From Paenibacillus cymbidii (GTDB taxonomy: Bacteria > Bacillota > Bacilli > Paenibacillales > NBRC-103111): a DNA stretch of 64,000 nt. Below are positions 45,557 through 53,462 of the stretch, piece by piece. Both the position numbers and the translations under genes were made by a program. Location: positions 62,001 to 126,000 of the forward strand of contig NZ_SHLX01000019.1 in the NCBI RefSeq assembly GCF_004764705.1, given 5' to 3'. Positions within the stretch are counted from its first letter, which is position 1. Every line of letters starts with the position of its first letter. The notes below the pieces were generated by a model. The model was not told the DNA's origin. It made no database searches and worked only from the letters and a program-made list of their open reading frames with translations.

Positions 45557-45701
45557 CAATTCCTCCTCCTCAATAATAAAATGGCGGTGCACCTTTATTA
45601 TGGAAGGAAGTTTTTTCCTGCGTAAATAGCTTTATTTTGGGATTGATTGCCTTCTCATATCTTCTCCGCAAGGAAGGAGCGGGCATCGTCCCACCCGACC
45701 C

Positions 45702-46919
45702 TTAATGGATATCGGGTACCGCCGTCGTTTCCGCGACCGCATTCGGCAGCTCGTCCGGAAAACGGCTCCAGTCCTGATGCCATTCGTCATCGGTCAGCAA
45801 ACTGTCGTCCAGGCTCGCCTCGATGCCGGATCGGTCCATCCCGATCCCGATAAACACCAATTTGGTGATCCGGTCTCCATGCACGGAATGCCAACCGGCA
45901 GCCAATTCGGGCTCCTCTTGCAGCAGCGCCATTCGCTCCGCTTCGGGCAAAGCCGCCATCCAATAGCCGGATGGCCCGAACCGAATCGACGGCCCCGCCT
46001 GACTCAAGCTATGCGCAACGTTATGGCGGGTGGACAGCCAGACGATTCCTTTCGCTCTCACTACTTCCGCCGGCCACGCTTTCATCCAACGCAGCAGCCT
46101 TCCCGGATGGAACGGCTTGTGGCGTTCGTAAACAAAGGACGAAATGCCGTATTCCTCCGTCTCCGGCGTATGAGCCGGCTTCTCCAGCTCCTTGAGCCAC
46201 CCTGCCGACTGGCTTGCCGCCTCGAAATCGAACAATCCGGTATGGAGAATCGCGGACGGGTCCACCTTGCCGTGCTCGGTTCGAATAATTCGCGCTCGCG
46301 GCTGAAGCTTGCGCAGGACGGCCTCAAGCTCCTCCAGCCGATCCTCCTGCACAAGATCGCATTTATTGAGCAGGAGCACATCGCAAAATTCGATCTGATC
46401 GATCAGCAAATCGACCACCTCGCGCGTATCGTCTTCGCCAATTGCCTGGCTGCGATCGAGCAGCGTTTCGCCGGAAGTGTAATCGTGCCAGAACCGATAA
46501 GCGTCAACGACCGTTACCATACAATCCAGCCGGCAAAAGCGGGACAAATCGATGCCCTGCGTTTCATCGATGTACGTAAACGTCTGCGCAACCGGGACCG
46601 GCTCGCCAATGCCGGTCGATTCGATCAGGATGTAGTCGAACCGATTCTCCTTCGCCAATTGCTCCACTTCGCGCAATAAATCTTCCCGCAGCGTGCAGCA
46701 GATGCAGCCGTTGGACATTTCCACCAATGTTTCATTGGTCCGGGAAAGTCCGCCGCCGTCTCTGACAAGCGACGCATCGATATTCACTTCGCTCAAATCG
46801 TTGACGATTACGGCAACCTTGAGCCCGTCGCGATTGTTCAGTACATGGTTAAGTACGGTCGTTTTGCCCGAGCCGAGATAGCCGCTCAATACGGTAACCG
46901 GCAATTTGGCAGTGGTCAT
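45702..46919 (-). CDS. zagA: CobW/COG0523 GTPase, zinc metallochaperone type (ZagA/YciC-like)
   Basis: The 405-residue protein has the P-loop SGYLGSGKTTVLNH, the metal motif GCICCTLRED (CxCC), the switch segment ESTGIGEPVPVAQ and guanine motif LNKCDLV. A C-terminal CobW_C domain follows. The family's zinc-linked members (YciC, now ZagA, in Bacillus) deliver zinc to enzymes when zinc is scarce and are Zur-controlled. It is the last gene of the znu operon here, 28 bases behind znuA, which supports the zinc role. Confidence 0.88.
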   Translation of the reverse strand: MTTAKLPVTVLSGYLGSGKTTVLNHVLNNRDGLKVAVIVNDLSEVNIDASLVRDGGGLSRTNETLVEMSNGCICCTLREDLLREVEQLAKENRFDYILIESTGIGEPVPVAQTFTYIDETQGIDLSRFCRLDCMVTVVDAYRFWHDYTSGETLLDRSQAIGEDDTREVVDLLIDQIEFCDVLLLNKCDLVQEDRLEELEAVLRKLQPRARIIRTEHGKVDPSAILHTGLFDFEAASQSAGWLKELEKPAHTPETEEYGISSFVYERHKPFHPGRLLRWMKAWPAEVVRAKGIVWLSTRHNVAHSLSQAGPSIRFGPSGYWMAALPEAERMALLQEEPELAAGWHSVHGDRITKLVFIGIGMDRSGIEASLDDSLLTDDEWHQDWSRFPDELPNAVAETTAVPDIH

Positions 46920-46947
46920 GTCATCACCTTTTTCGCAGATAAGTAGG

Positions 46948-47886
46948 TTACGATTCGTTTAATGCTTTTTTTAATGCTTCCAGATTGTTTTTCATGATGC
47001 CGATGTAATCCAGGTTGTTTTTCTTATCCTGTTCGGTTAAGCCTTCGAGCGGATTGAGCACATCCGTTTTGGCCCCGATTTCGTTGGCAATCGTTTTCGC
47101 GACAGCGGGATCGACCAACGTTTCGAAGAAGATCGTTTTGACTTGGCGCTCCTTCGCGAACTTCACGATATCCGCCATCTTGTCGGGAGACGGCTCCTGC
47201 TCGGGAGAAAGCCCGGCAATCGGAACTTGCGTAAGCCCGTAGTGGGCGGCCAAATAACCGAACGCCGCATGTTGGGTCACAAACTCTTTGCGTTTCACAC
47301 TTTTCAGCCCTTCTTGAAAGGCGGCATCCAGTTCCTTCAATTTGGCGATGTAGGCTTCGGCGTTTTTGCGATAATCCTCCTTGTGAGCCGGGTCCGCTTG
47401 TTCGAGCGCCGCCTGGATCGCTGCCACTTCTTGCTGGGCCAGAGCGGGATCGAGCCATACGTGCGGATCGAGCACGTGCCCGTCCCCCGCTGCGTGTTCG
47501 TGCCCCTCTTCCTCCTCGTCGGGCAACCCTTCCATCAGCTTGATGCCTTTGCTCGCTTCCACCACGACGCGCTTCCCGCTCGCTGCGCTCGACAGCGCCT
47601 TGTCCACCCAACCTTCGACGATGCCGTTATAGACGAACACATCCGCTTTTTTCACCCGCGTCATATCTTTGGCGCTTGGCTCCCAGTCGTGCGGCTCCGC
47701 TCCGGGCGGAATAAGCGCAACGACGTCGGCATGTTCGCCGGCCACCTGCTTGCTGAACTCATACATCGGATAAAATGTCGTCACCACGCTCAATTTGTCG
47801 CTTCCCTGCGAAAGACTGCCGCACCCGGCCAAAACAAGCGCCGCTCCAGCCGACAGGACAAACGATTTTGCTATCCCCGCTTTCAT
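46948..47886 (-). CDS. znuA: Zinc ABC transporter solute-binding lipoprotein (ZnuA/AdcA)
   Basis: The 312-residue protein has a lipobox LAGC. Metal ligands are at EPHDWEP, the DPHVWLDP motif, VTQHAAFGYLAAHYGL and FFETLVDP. A short His/acidic loop (EEEEGHEHAAGDGH) is typical of zinc rather than manganese binders. The start at 47886 is chosen because the lipoprotein signal begins there and its ATG overlaps the end of znuB by four bases. Captures Zn2+ outside the membrane for ZnuB/ZnuC. Confidence 0.9.
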   Translation of the reverse strand: MKAGIAKSFVLSAGAALVLAGCGSLSQGSDKLSVVTTFYPMYEFSKQVAGEHADVVALIPPGAEPHDWEPSAKDMTRVKKADVFVYNGIVEGWVDKALSSAASGKRVVVEASKGIKLMEGLPDEEEEGHEHAAGDGHVLDPHVWLDPALAQQEVAAIQAALEQADPAHKEDYRKNAEAYIAKLKELDAAFQEGLKSVKRKEFVTQHAAFGYLAAHYGLTQVPIAGLSPEQEPSPDKMADIVKFAKERQVKTIFFETLVDPAVAKTIANEIGAKTDVLNPLEGLTEQDKKNNLDYIGIMKNNLEALKKALNES

Positions 47887-48737
47887 CCTTCTACCTCCCA
47901 CCCTTTTTCTTTGGCCATGACATGACCGGTACTTTTGGCGAGTCGAAGCGCCATTTTTTTGACGCCGATTCCCGCCAGCAAACATACGAGCAGCACAAAA
48001 GCGATCGTTCCTCCCGGCGGCGTGCTGAGCTGATAAGAAGCGGCGAGTCCGGAAAAAACGCCGATCAGGCCGACGGCCATCGCCAGCACAACGGTTGCCG
48101 TGAAGCTTCGCGCCAGGCGGGTCGCAAGCGAAGCGGGCAAGATGATGAGCGATGATACCAGCAATACGCCGACAATCGGCATCGCCGCCGCAACGATCAT
48201 CCCGGTAAGTACACTGAAGAGCAACGAAATCCGCCGGACTGGCACGCCGCTCGCCGCAGCCGTCTCCTCGTCGAAAGCGATGTGATACAAGGGGCGGCGC
48301 AACCAATAAAAGCAGGCTCCCCCTACCACCGCAACGAACAGCATCAGCAGCAGCTCCGTTTGATTGACGGCGACGACCGAACCGAACAAATACGACGAAA
48401 AACCTTTATTGATGCTTTGGTTCAGACTCATCAGCATAACGGCAACCGAAAGCCCTCCCACCATGATGATCGCCACCGAAATTTCACTGTAGGTTTTATA
48501 CGATCTGCGTATGTATTCCACCGCCACGGCGCCAAGAATGACGACAAGAAAACCGGTCAACGTCGGATTGACATGAAAATAGGCGCCTCCGGCGATGCCG
48601 GCCAGCGATACGTGCGACAGCATATCCGCCATCAGCGCCTGACGGCGAAGCATCAAGTAAACGCCGAGCACGGAAGCCAGCAGAGCGATTATTCCACCGG
48701 CGCAAAATGCCCGCAGCATGAAGTCGTAGTGCAGCAT
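47883..48737 (-). CDS. znuB: Zinc ABC transporter permease (ZnuB/AdcB)
   Basis: The 284-residue protein is an ABC-3 family permease with about eight membrane helices, from FCAGGIIALLASVLGVYLMLRRQALMADMLSHVSLAG to IAFVLLVCLLAG. The segment ADMLSHVSLAGIAG is the family's hallmark for contact with the ATPase. Its start lies inside the end of znuC (49-base overlap), and its end overlaps znuA, so the three are tightly coupled. Confidence 0.9.
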   Translation of the reverse strand: MLHYDFMLRAFCAGGIIALLASVLGVYLMLRRQALMADMLSHVSLAGIAGGAYFHVNPTLTGFLVVILGAVAVEYIRRSYKTYSEISVAIIMVGGLSVAVMLMSLNQSINKGFSSYLFGSVVAVNQTELLLMLFVAVVGGACFYWLRRPLYHIAFDEETAAASGVPVRRISLLFSVLTGMIVAAAMPIVGVLLVSSLIILPASLATRLARSFTATVVLAMAVGLIGVFSGLAASYQLSTPPGGTIAFVLLVCLLAGIGVKKMALRLAKSTGHVMAKEKGWEVEG

Positions 48738-49390
48738 TTCCAGCCTCCGCCCTCCTTTCGCGCAAGCTCAACGATGCGGTCCAAATGACCTTCGACTTCC
48801 GACAGTCCGTGCGTAACCATGACAACTGTCCTGCCATACGCCGTCGCCTGGCGACGCATCAGCTCATAAAAGCCGAACCGGCTTTTCGGATCCATGCCGG
48901 TGGTAGGTTCGTCAAGCGCCAGCAGGTCCGGTTCCTGCGCCAATGCCCGCGCGATGCAAATCCGCTGTTTTTGCCCGCCCGACAATTCGCCGATTTTGCG
49001 TTTTCGCAGCTCCCACATGCCCACTTGCCGCAGCGCTTGTTCCGTCGCCTCATGATCGGCCGAACGAAGCTTGCGCAGCCAGCCGCCCCCGGCGAATCGC
49101 CCCGAACGGACAAATTCCAGAACCGTGCTCGGAAACCCGCCGTTAAAGGCGGCGATATGCTGCGGGACATAACCGACACCACCCGCGGCTTTGCCGGCAG
49201 CAAGCCGCACATTTCCTTTCCATGGCCGCAGCAGGCCGAGCTGCAATTTCAACAGCGTCGATTTCGACGCGCCGTTCGGCCCCGTAATGGCAACAAACTC
49301 GCCGCGCCGAATCTCGAGATTCACCTCCTCCAAACAAGGCACATCGCCGTACCCGAACGTAACTTCCTTCATCGAGGCCATAAGCATCAA
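48689..49390 (-). CDS. znuC: Zinc ABC transporter ATPase (ZnuC/AdcC)
   Basis: The 233-residue ATPase has Walker A GPNGASKST (Ser in place of the usual Gly, as I recall for AdcC/ZnuC of Bacilli), the signature LSGGQKQRICIARAL, Walker B LLALDEPTTGMD and the switch His in VVMVTHGL. It is the first gene of the znuC-znuB-znuA-zagA operon. Its C-terminal 16 codons are shared, in another frame, with the start of znuB. Three Zur-box-like sequences lie in the divergent region upstream. Confidence 0.9.
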   Translation of the reverse strand: MMLMASMKEVTFGYGDVPCLEEVNLEIRRGEFVAITGPNGASKSTLLKLQLGLLRPWKGNVRLAAGKAAGGVGYVPQHIAAFNGGFPSTVLEFVRSGRFAGGGWLRKLRSADHEATEQALRQVGMWELRKRKIGELSGGQKQRICIARALAQEPDLLALDEPTTGMDPKSRFGFYELMRRQATAYGRTVVMVTHGLSEVEGHLDRIVELARKEGGGWKCCTTTSCCGHFAPVE

Positions 49391-49428
49391 TCATCGAATC
49401 CTCCCCGCACAACACAACCGCTTTTAAT

Positions 49429-49449
49429 TACATGTAATTATTACGAATA
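49429..49449. promoter_or_regulatory. Zur-box-like site 1 (znuC side)
   Basis: The core GTAATTATTAC is the exact centre of the Bacillus Zur box, and the right half continues GAATA. I count 14 of 20 matches to the remembered consensus (AAATCGTAAT, N, ATTACGATTT). It lies 39 bases ahead of znuC. Confidence 0.65.
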
Positions 49450-49479
49450 AAGCGGAATGAAAAACGAGCCGCAGCTCGC

Positions 49480-49500
49480 TAAACGTAATATTTACATTTA
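49480..49500. promoter_or_regulatory. Zur-box-like site 2
   Basis: CGTAAT-A-TTTAC forms the centre; 14 of 20 positions match the Zur consensus by eye. It lies midway between the divergent operons. Confidence 0.5.
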
Positions 49501-49514
49501 ACAATGTACCAAAC

Positions 49515-49555
49515 GAGCGAACGATCTGTCAATGTAAAACTGTTCGCTCTTTTTC
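49515..49555 (+). terminator. Hairpin followed by T run in the leader of the YraQ-type permease gene
   Basis: GAGCGAAC and GTTCGCTC form a perfect 8-bp stem with a 19-base loop, followed by TTTTTTC on the plus strand. It could stop transcription coming from the znu side, or act as an attenuator. Confidence 0.5.
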
Positions 49556-49565
49556 ATTTGTGATA

Positions 49566-49586
49566 ATATAGTAATACTTACGAATA
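49566..49586. promoter_or_regulatory. Zur-box-like site 3 (permease side)
   Basis: GTAAT-A-CTTACGA forms the centre; about 15 of 20 positions match. It lies 41 bases ahead of the permease start. Confidence 0.6.
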
Positions 49587-49627
49587 GTTCGGCGGAACGA
49601 TTCCCGTGTCAATCGGAGCGAACCCAA

Positions 49628-50548
49628 GTGAAACCATTGTTGCAGTTGAACACCTTGTTTATCAGCATGGTGATGGAAGCCATTCCGTTCATCCTCGTCG
49701 GCGTCATCGTTTCCGGGCTCATCCAGACATTCGTCACGGAAAAATGGATTTCCCGGATCGTGCCCGGCAACCGCTACTTCTCCATTTTGTTCGGATGCGG
49801 CATCGGCGCCTTGTTCCCTTCCTGCGAATGCGGCATCGTGCCGATTACGCGCCGCCTGATCGGCAAAGGAATGCCGCTTCATGCGGGAATCGCATTTATG
49901 CTGACGGGGCCGATCATTAACCCGATCGTCTTGTTCGCGACTTTCATCGCGTTCGGCAACGATTGGACGATGGTTGCCATACGCGGCGGGTTGGCGGTTG
50001 TTGTCGCTTTTGTTGTGGCCGTGGTCGTGTCTTTTCTGTTCAAGGATGCCCCGATCAGGCGCGCCGAGTCCGAGGCGGCGGCGCAAACGGCCGCGGCGGT
50101 CGAACCGATCGGCAGGCAAGAGACGACTGCAGCGACCGCGCTCCAGAAATGCGGCGGGGCGATGAGCCATGCGATCGACGAATTTTTTGCGGTCGGCAAA
50201 TATTTGGTGTTGGGCGCCTTTGTTGCCGCCGGGATGCAAACGTTTCTCCCTACCGCCCATTTGCTTGGCATCGGCCATCATCCGCTCGCCGCTTCACTTG
50301 TCATGATGGCGTTCGCTTATGTCATTTCCCTTTGCTCGGAAGCGGATGCGTTCATCGCCTCCTCCTTCAGAAGCACGTTTTCGACCGGCGCCTTGTCGGC
50401 CTTTCTCGTGTTCGGCCCCATGGTCGACATTAAAAATACGATTATGCTGCTCAGCGCTTTTCGCGGCAAATTCGTCGCCGTGCTGATCGGTCTCATTGCT
50501 GTTCTTACTTGGCTCGGATCCTTATTGGTGGGATGGTGGTTGGCATGA
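49628..50548 (+). CDS. YraQ/DUF318-type permease (COG0701)
   Basis: The 306-residue protein has about eight membrane helices and the family's motif GALFPSCECGIVPITRRLI, followed by LTGPIINPIVL. The transported substrate of the family is not established; some members are linked to metals. The GTG start follows CGGAG. Its stop overlaps the next gene by four bases. Divergence from the znu operon, with Zur-like boxes on both sides, suggests a zinc-starvation role. Confidence 0.85.
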   Translation: MKPLLQLNTLFISMVMEAIPFILVGVIVSGLIQTFVTEKWISRIVPGNRYFSILFGCGIGALFPSCECGIVPITRRLIGKGMPLHAGIAFMLTGPIINPIVLFATFIAFGNDWTMVAIRGGLAVVVAFVVAVVVSFLFKDAPIRRAESEAAAQTAAAVEPIGRQETTAATALQKCGGAMSHAIDEFFAVGKYLVLGAFVAAGMQTFLPTAHLLGIGHHPLAASLVMMAFAYVISLCSEADAFIASSFRSTFSTGALSAFLVFGPMVDIKNTIMLLSAFRGKFVAVLIGLIAVLTWLGSLLVGWWLA

Positions 50549-51459
50549 GTCGCTACATGATCTTGTTCGGGCTTGCCTTTATGCTGTTCCTGCTGCACTA
50601 TACCGGCGATATTCACAAATATATCAATATGCGGTACGCCTATTTGTCCATCGGCGCGATTGTGCTGCTCGTGTTGCTCGGCATCGTCGAATACATCCGT
50701 TTCGCCAAGCGGAACAAGGCGCGCCAGCTTTCGGGCGAAGAAAGCCATGACCATCATGGGAATGATCGTGATCACGAGCACGAGGACGGCCATGATCACG
50801 GGCACGATCATCATGCGCACGGGCATTCGCATCTCAGTCGATCCAGGTTCAAGCGTGCCGTTGGGTATGCGATCGTCAGTGTGCCGATCTTTACCGGCAT
50901 TTTTTTGCCGGTACAGACGTTGGATTCCAGCTTCGTGAAGGCCAAGGGGTTTTCCATCCCTTCCATGCAGGAAGGCATCGATCAGAACCCGGGCATCCAT
51001 CAGTTTCTGAAGCCGGATACGAGCGTGTTCTACAGCAAAACAGGCTACAACAAAATAAAAGCCCAGGACGCCAAAGCGTTCATCGACCGGCCGGAAATCA
51101 GGCTGGGGGAGAACGATTTTTTAACCGGGCTGGAAGTCATTTATAACTCGCCGGACACGTATATGGGCCGCACGATCGCCTTCGACGGTTTTGTTTACCG
51201 GGAAAGCCGGGTAGACGATCAGCATGCTTTCATCTTTCGGTTCGGGTTCATCCATTGTGTGGCGGATTCCGGCGTGTTCGGCATGCTGGCGGATTTCTCC
51301 GAGCGAACGCCGCTGAACAACGACCAGTGGGTGCATGTGGAGGGCAAGCTGACCTGGGAATATTACCAGCCGATCAAACAAACGGTGCCCGTCGTCAAAA
51401 TCCAATCGTGGTCGAAAATCGACGCGCCGAAAGATCCTTATGTGTATCGGATGTTTTGA
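50545..51459 (+). CDS. TIGR03943-family partner of the permease, His-rich
   Basis: The 304-residue protein has two membrane helices near the N terminus (MILFGLAFMLFLLHY and YLSIGAIVLLVLLGIVEYI), then a strongly metal-binding stretch rich in His, Asp and Glu (HDHHGNDRDHEHEDGHDHGH, continuing for about ten residues). Another hydrophobic segment and an extracytoplasmic domain of about 190 residues follow. It nearly always occurs with a YraQ-type permease, and here its ATG overlaps the permease stop. The His-rich loop is a good candidate for zinc binding. Confidence 0.82.
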   Translation: MSRYMILFGLAFMLFLLHYTGDIHKYINMRYAYLSIGAIVLLVLLGIVEYIRFAKRNKARQLSGEESHDHHGNDRDHEHEDGHDHGHDHHAHGHSHLSRSRFKRAVGYAIVSVPIFTGIFLPVQTLDSSFVKAKGFSIPSMQEGIDQNPGIHQFLKPDTSVFYSKTGYNKIKAQDAKAFIDRPEIRLGENDFLTGLEVIYNSPDTYMGRTIAFDGFVYRESRVDDQHAFIFRFGFIHCVADSGVFGMLADFSERTPLNNDQWVHVEGKLTWEYYQPIKQTVPVVKIQSWSKIDAPKDPYVYRMF

Positions 51460-51564
51460 AGCATGTCCCATTCCCATTCGCCAAGATCAGCGGTATTGCA
51501 ACTATGGCATCCGTCCTTCTGGAGTTAGCAGTTCCCTACTCTTGCATACATCATTCTCATACCC

Positions 51565-52482
51565 TCATTGCCGAGCTATTTTTTCGACTTCAGATGGCAA
51601 ATTTTCACGAGTCGCCTTGACGTAAATCATCGTTGTATCCGTACTGTCGTGTCCCATAATTTGTGCCAAGCGGGGCAACGGCGTGTTTTCCGCCATCACG
51701 TACCCGAACCGGTGCCGAAGATCGTGGGCGCTCAACCCTTCGAGCCGCGCGGCTTTCCTGTATTTTTGAATCAAATGGCGTAAAGCGCGTTCGGTTAAAC
51801 GATCGCCGGTTTTCTCCGATGGAAACAGATAAGGGCAACCCGAAGGAAGGACGGCCAGATAGTTTTCCAAAGCAGTTTTGCACGTTGCGTTCAAAGGGAC
51901 TTCCCGCTGTTTATTCCGTTTTCCGGATCGGACCGTAAGCTGTCCGCCGGATGTACCGATTTGAATATCTCCGGGAGCCAGATCGCATATTTCCATCGTT
52001 CGCAAGCCGGTGTGAAGCATCACGGTAAGAAGCGTCAGATCCCGAATGGAACCGCCGCGCTCAGCCGCAGCGATCAATGCAGCTTCTTCTTTGTCCGTCA
52101 TCTGCCTGGGACTTGCCTTTTCTTCAGGAACCAATTTCACCGGTTTGGAAGGATCGCGGCGAATCCTGGATTCCGACACGGCCCACTCGAAAAACCGTTT
52201 CAAGGTGACAAGCCGCCGGTTAATGGTCGCCGGTTTCAATTCCATTATGTTTTGAGCGGCTTCCCGGTATCGTGTTAGTGTTGGAGTAGCCACCTCTTCC
52301 ATGCGAAATATTACTTCTTCCTCTTGGCGGCCCGATGTCTCAAACCAAAAGATGAAGTGTTTCAGATCGCTTGTGTATTCCTTTAGCGTTTTGGGATTCA
52401 AAGCTTTGCGGGTGGCGAGAGCGTGAATGAAGTCGTGAATGGCCTGCTCCCCCTGCTTGGAAATCCCGGACGTGTCAATCAT
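51565..52482 (-). CDS. XerC/XerD-type tyrosine recombinase
   Basis: The 305-residue protein has an N-terminal SAM-like core-binding domain (about 1-95). The catalytic domain shows the family's residues: Arg in HTGLRTMEICDL, Lys in VRSGKRNKQREVPL, His-x-x-Arg in SAHDLRHRFG, His in QIMGHDSTDTT and the nucleophile Tyr in MIYVKA. The start at 52482 is chosen for the GGAGGG eight bases upstream. A 10-bp direct repeat lies just upstream. It could be a stand-alone chromosomal recombinase or the remains of an integrated element. Confidence 0.88.
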   Translation of the reverse strand: MIDTSGISKQGEQAIHDFIHALATRKALNPKTLKEYTSDLKHFIFWFETSGRQEEEVIFRMEEVATPTLTRYREAAQNIMELKPATINRRLVTLKRFFEWAVSESRIRRDPSKPVKLVPEEKASPRQMTDKEEAALIAAAERGGSIRDLTLLTVMLHTGLRTMEICDLAPGDIQIGTSGGQLTVRSGKRNKQREVPLNATCKTALENYLAVLPSGCPYLFPSEKTGDRLTERALRHLIQKYRKAARLEGLSAHDLRHRFGYVMAENTPLPRLAQIMGHDSTDTTMIYVKATRENLPSEVEKIARQ

Positions 52483-52511
52483 TGGCGAGCCCTCCCGACA
52501 TTGACTTACAT

Positions 52512-52556
52512 TAGCGGACATGGTATTCTTATCTTAACCAAAACAATAGCGGACAT
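52512..52556. repeat. Direct repeat TAGCGGACAT upstream of the recombinase gene
   Basis: TAGCGGACAT occurs at 52512 and again at 52547 (starts 35 bp apart). It could be a recombinase-binding or autoregulatory site. Confidence 0.45.
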
Positions 52557-52597
52557 CAAGTATACGTTATGGTTAAATTGGTTATTGGAGGAATTCT

Positions 52598-52664
52598 ATG
52601 CAAACAAGTACTTCTATACATGATTAAATTTTTTCGAACTGCTCGAAATGTGGGGCAGTTTTTT
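52598..52664 (+). other. Nine-residue open reading frame with RBS, followed by a terminator-like hairpin
   Basis: GGAGGAATTCT precedes ATG at 52598, and the frame encodes MQTSTSIHD before TAA. Ten bases later AACTGCTC and GGGCAGTT-type arms (52637-52660) are followed by T4. It looks like a leader peptide with attenuator, or the 5' remnant of a lost gene. Confidence 0.4.
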
Positions 52665-52740
52665 GTTTCTTCCTGCTTTTTCATCCATGCACGAGAACGG
52701 TTATTAGCGCAATTAAAATAATAGAAGCGAGGGATTGTAA

Positions 52741-53013
52741 ATGAACAAAGAACAATTGATCGAAGATGTGGCGAAATCGAGCGGATTTTCAAAAAAGAAT
52801 GCTGAAAAAGCGGTAACGCATGTGCTGGACTCGATTTTTGAAGCGCTGAAACAAGGCAAAGAAGTTCAACTGGTCGGTTTCGGAAAATTTAATGTCCGCA
52901 GTCGTGAAGCACGCCGGGGAAGAAACAGCAAAACAGGTGAAATGGTGGAACTTCCGGCGGGTAATGTTCCTGTATTCACGGCAGGAATCACGTTGAAAAA
53001 AGCGTTAAATTAA
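52741..53013 (+). CDS. HU-family DNA-binding protein
   Basis: The 90-residue protein is a full-length HU: MNKEQLIEDVAKSSGFSKKN at the start, VQLVGFGKFNVRSREARRGRN with the DNA-bending arm, and PVFTAGITLKKALN at the end. The tip of the arm carries TGEMVELPAGNVP, where the usual Pro follows EL. GAGGG precedes the ATG. It is probably a second HU gene, because the main hupA/hbs usually sits elsewhere. The neighbouring recombinase may use it for bending DNA. Confidence 0.95.
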   Translation: MNKEQLIEDVAKSSGFSKKNAEKAVTHVLDSIFEALKQGKEVQLVGFGKFNVRSREARRGRNSKTGEMVELPAGNVPVFTAGITLKKALN

Positions 53014-53270
53014 GCTTGCTATCCCCACATGCGAATATAAAATAAAGATGTTCCTACATCAGAAAAGCGGTTTTTTATCAAAATAAGTACCCCTGATTCG
53101 AACGTTAGTGTCGTATTTTCTACCATTGATGACATTATTAATTTTTATACCAAACAAAGTTTGCAGCGAAAGGCAGCCAATCCGGGCCATTTAAAGATTG
53201 GCACAAGCAGGGAAAGGGATGGTCGTTCATCACTGGAGAAATGATTCTTTACAACCGACCGGGAAGGACA

Positions 53271-53462
53271 ATGAAGAAGAGTTCGCGGTTGATCATGATT
53301 TCCTGCGTTTTTACTTCATTTTTCTTCACTGTTTGGGGGGGGTGCCTTCTGTTGGGCTGCCTCCTTTACATGGCCTTTTCGAATCGGAAAGACAGAAATT
53401 TCTTGGCAAGCTCCGGAAATTCATTGCTGCGAGCGTTTTCCAATAAAAGGGGATTGCGATGA
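53271..53462 (+). CDS. Small membrane protein overlapping the desaturase gene
   Basis: The frame encodes 63 residues: a basic start (MKKSSR), a long hydrophobic segment (LIMISCVFTSFFFTVWGGCLLLGCLLYMAF) and a basic tail. The stop (TGA) overlaps the ATG of the desaturase gene, which suggests coupled translation. The start at 53271 has GGAAGG only three bases away, and an in-frame ATG at 53241 is possible. I do not recognise a family. The bases upstream in the same frame (GKGWSFITGEMILYNRPGR) look protein-like, so the gene could also be the end of a decayed longer one. Confidence 0.5.
   Translation: MKKSSRLIMISCVFTSFFFTVWGGCLLLGCLLYMAFSNRKDRNFLASSGNSLLRAFSNKRGLR

Noticed and set aside
46948..48306. 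A 452-codon reading of znuA with a long N-terminal extension
   Set aside because: The extension lies over znuB in another frame. The lipoprotein signal begins at 47886, which overlaps the znuB stop as expected.
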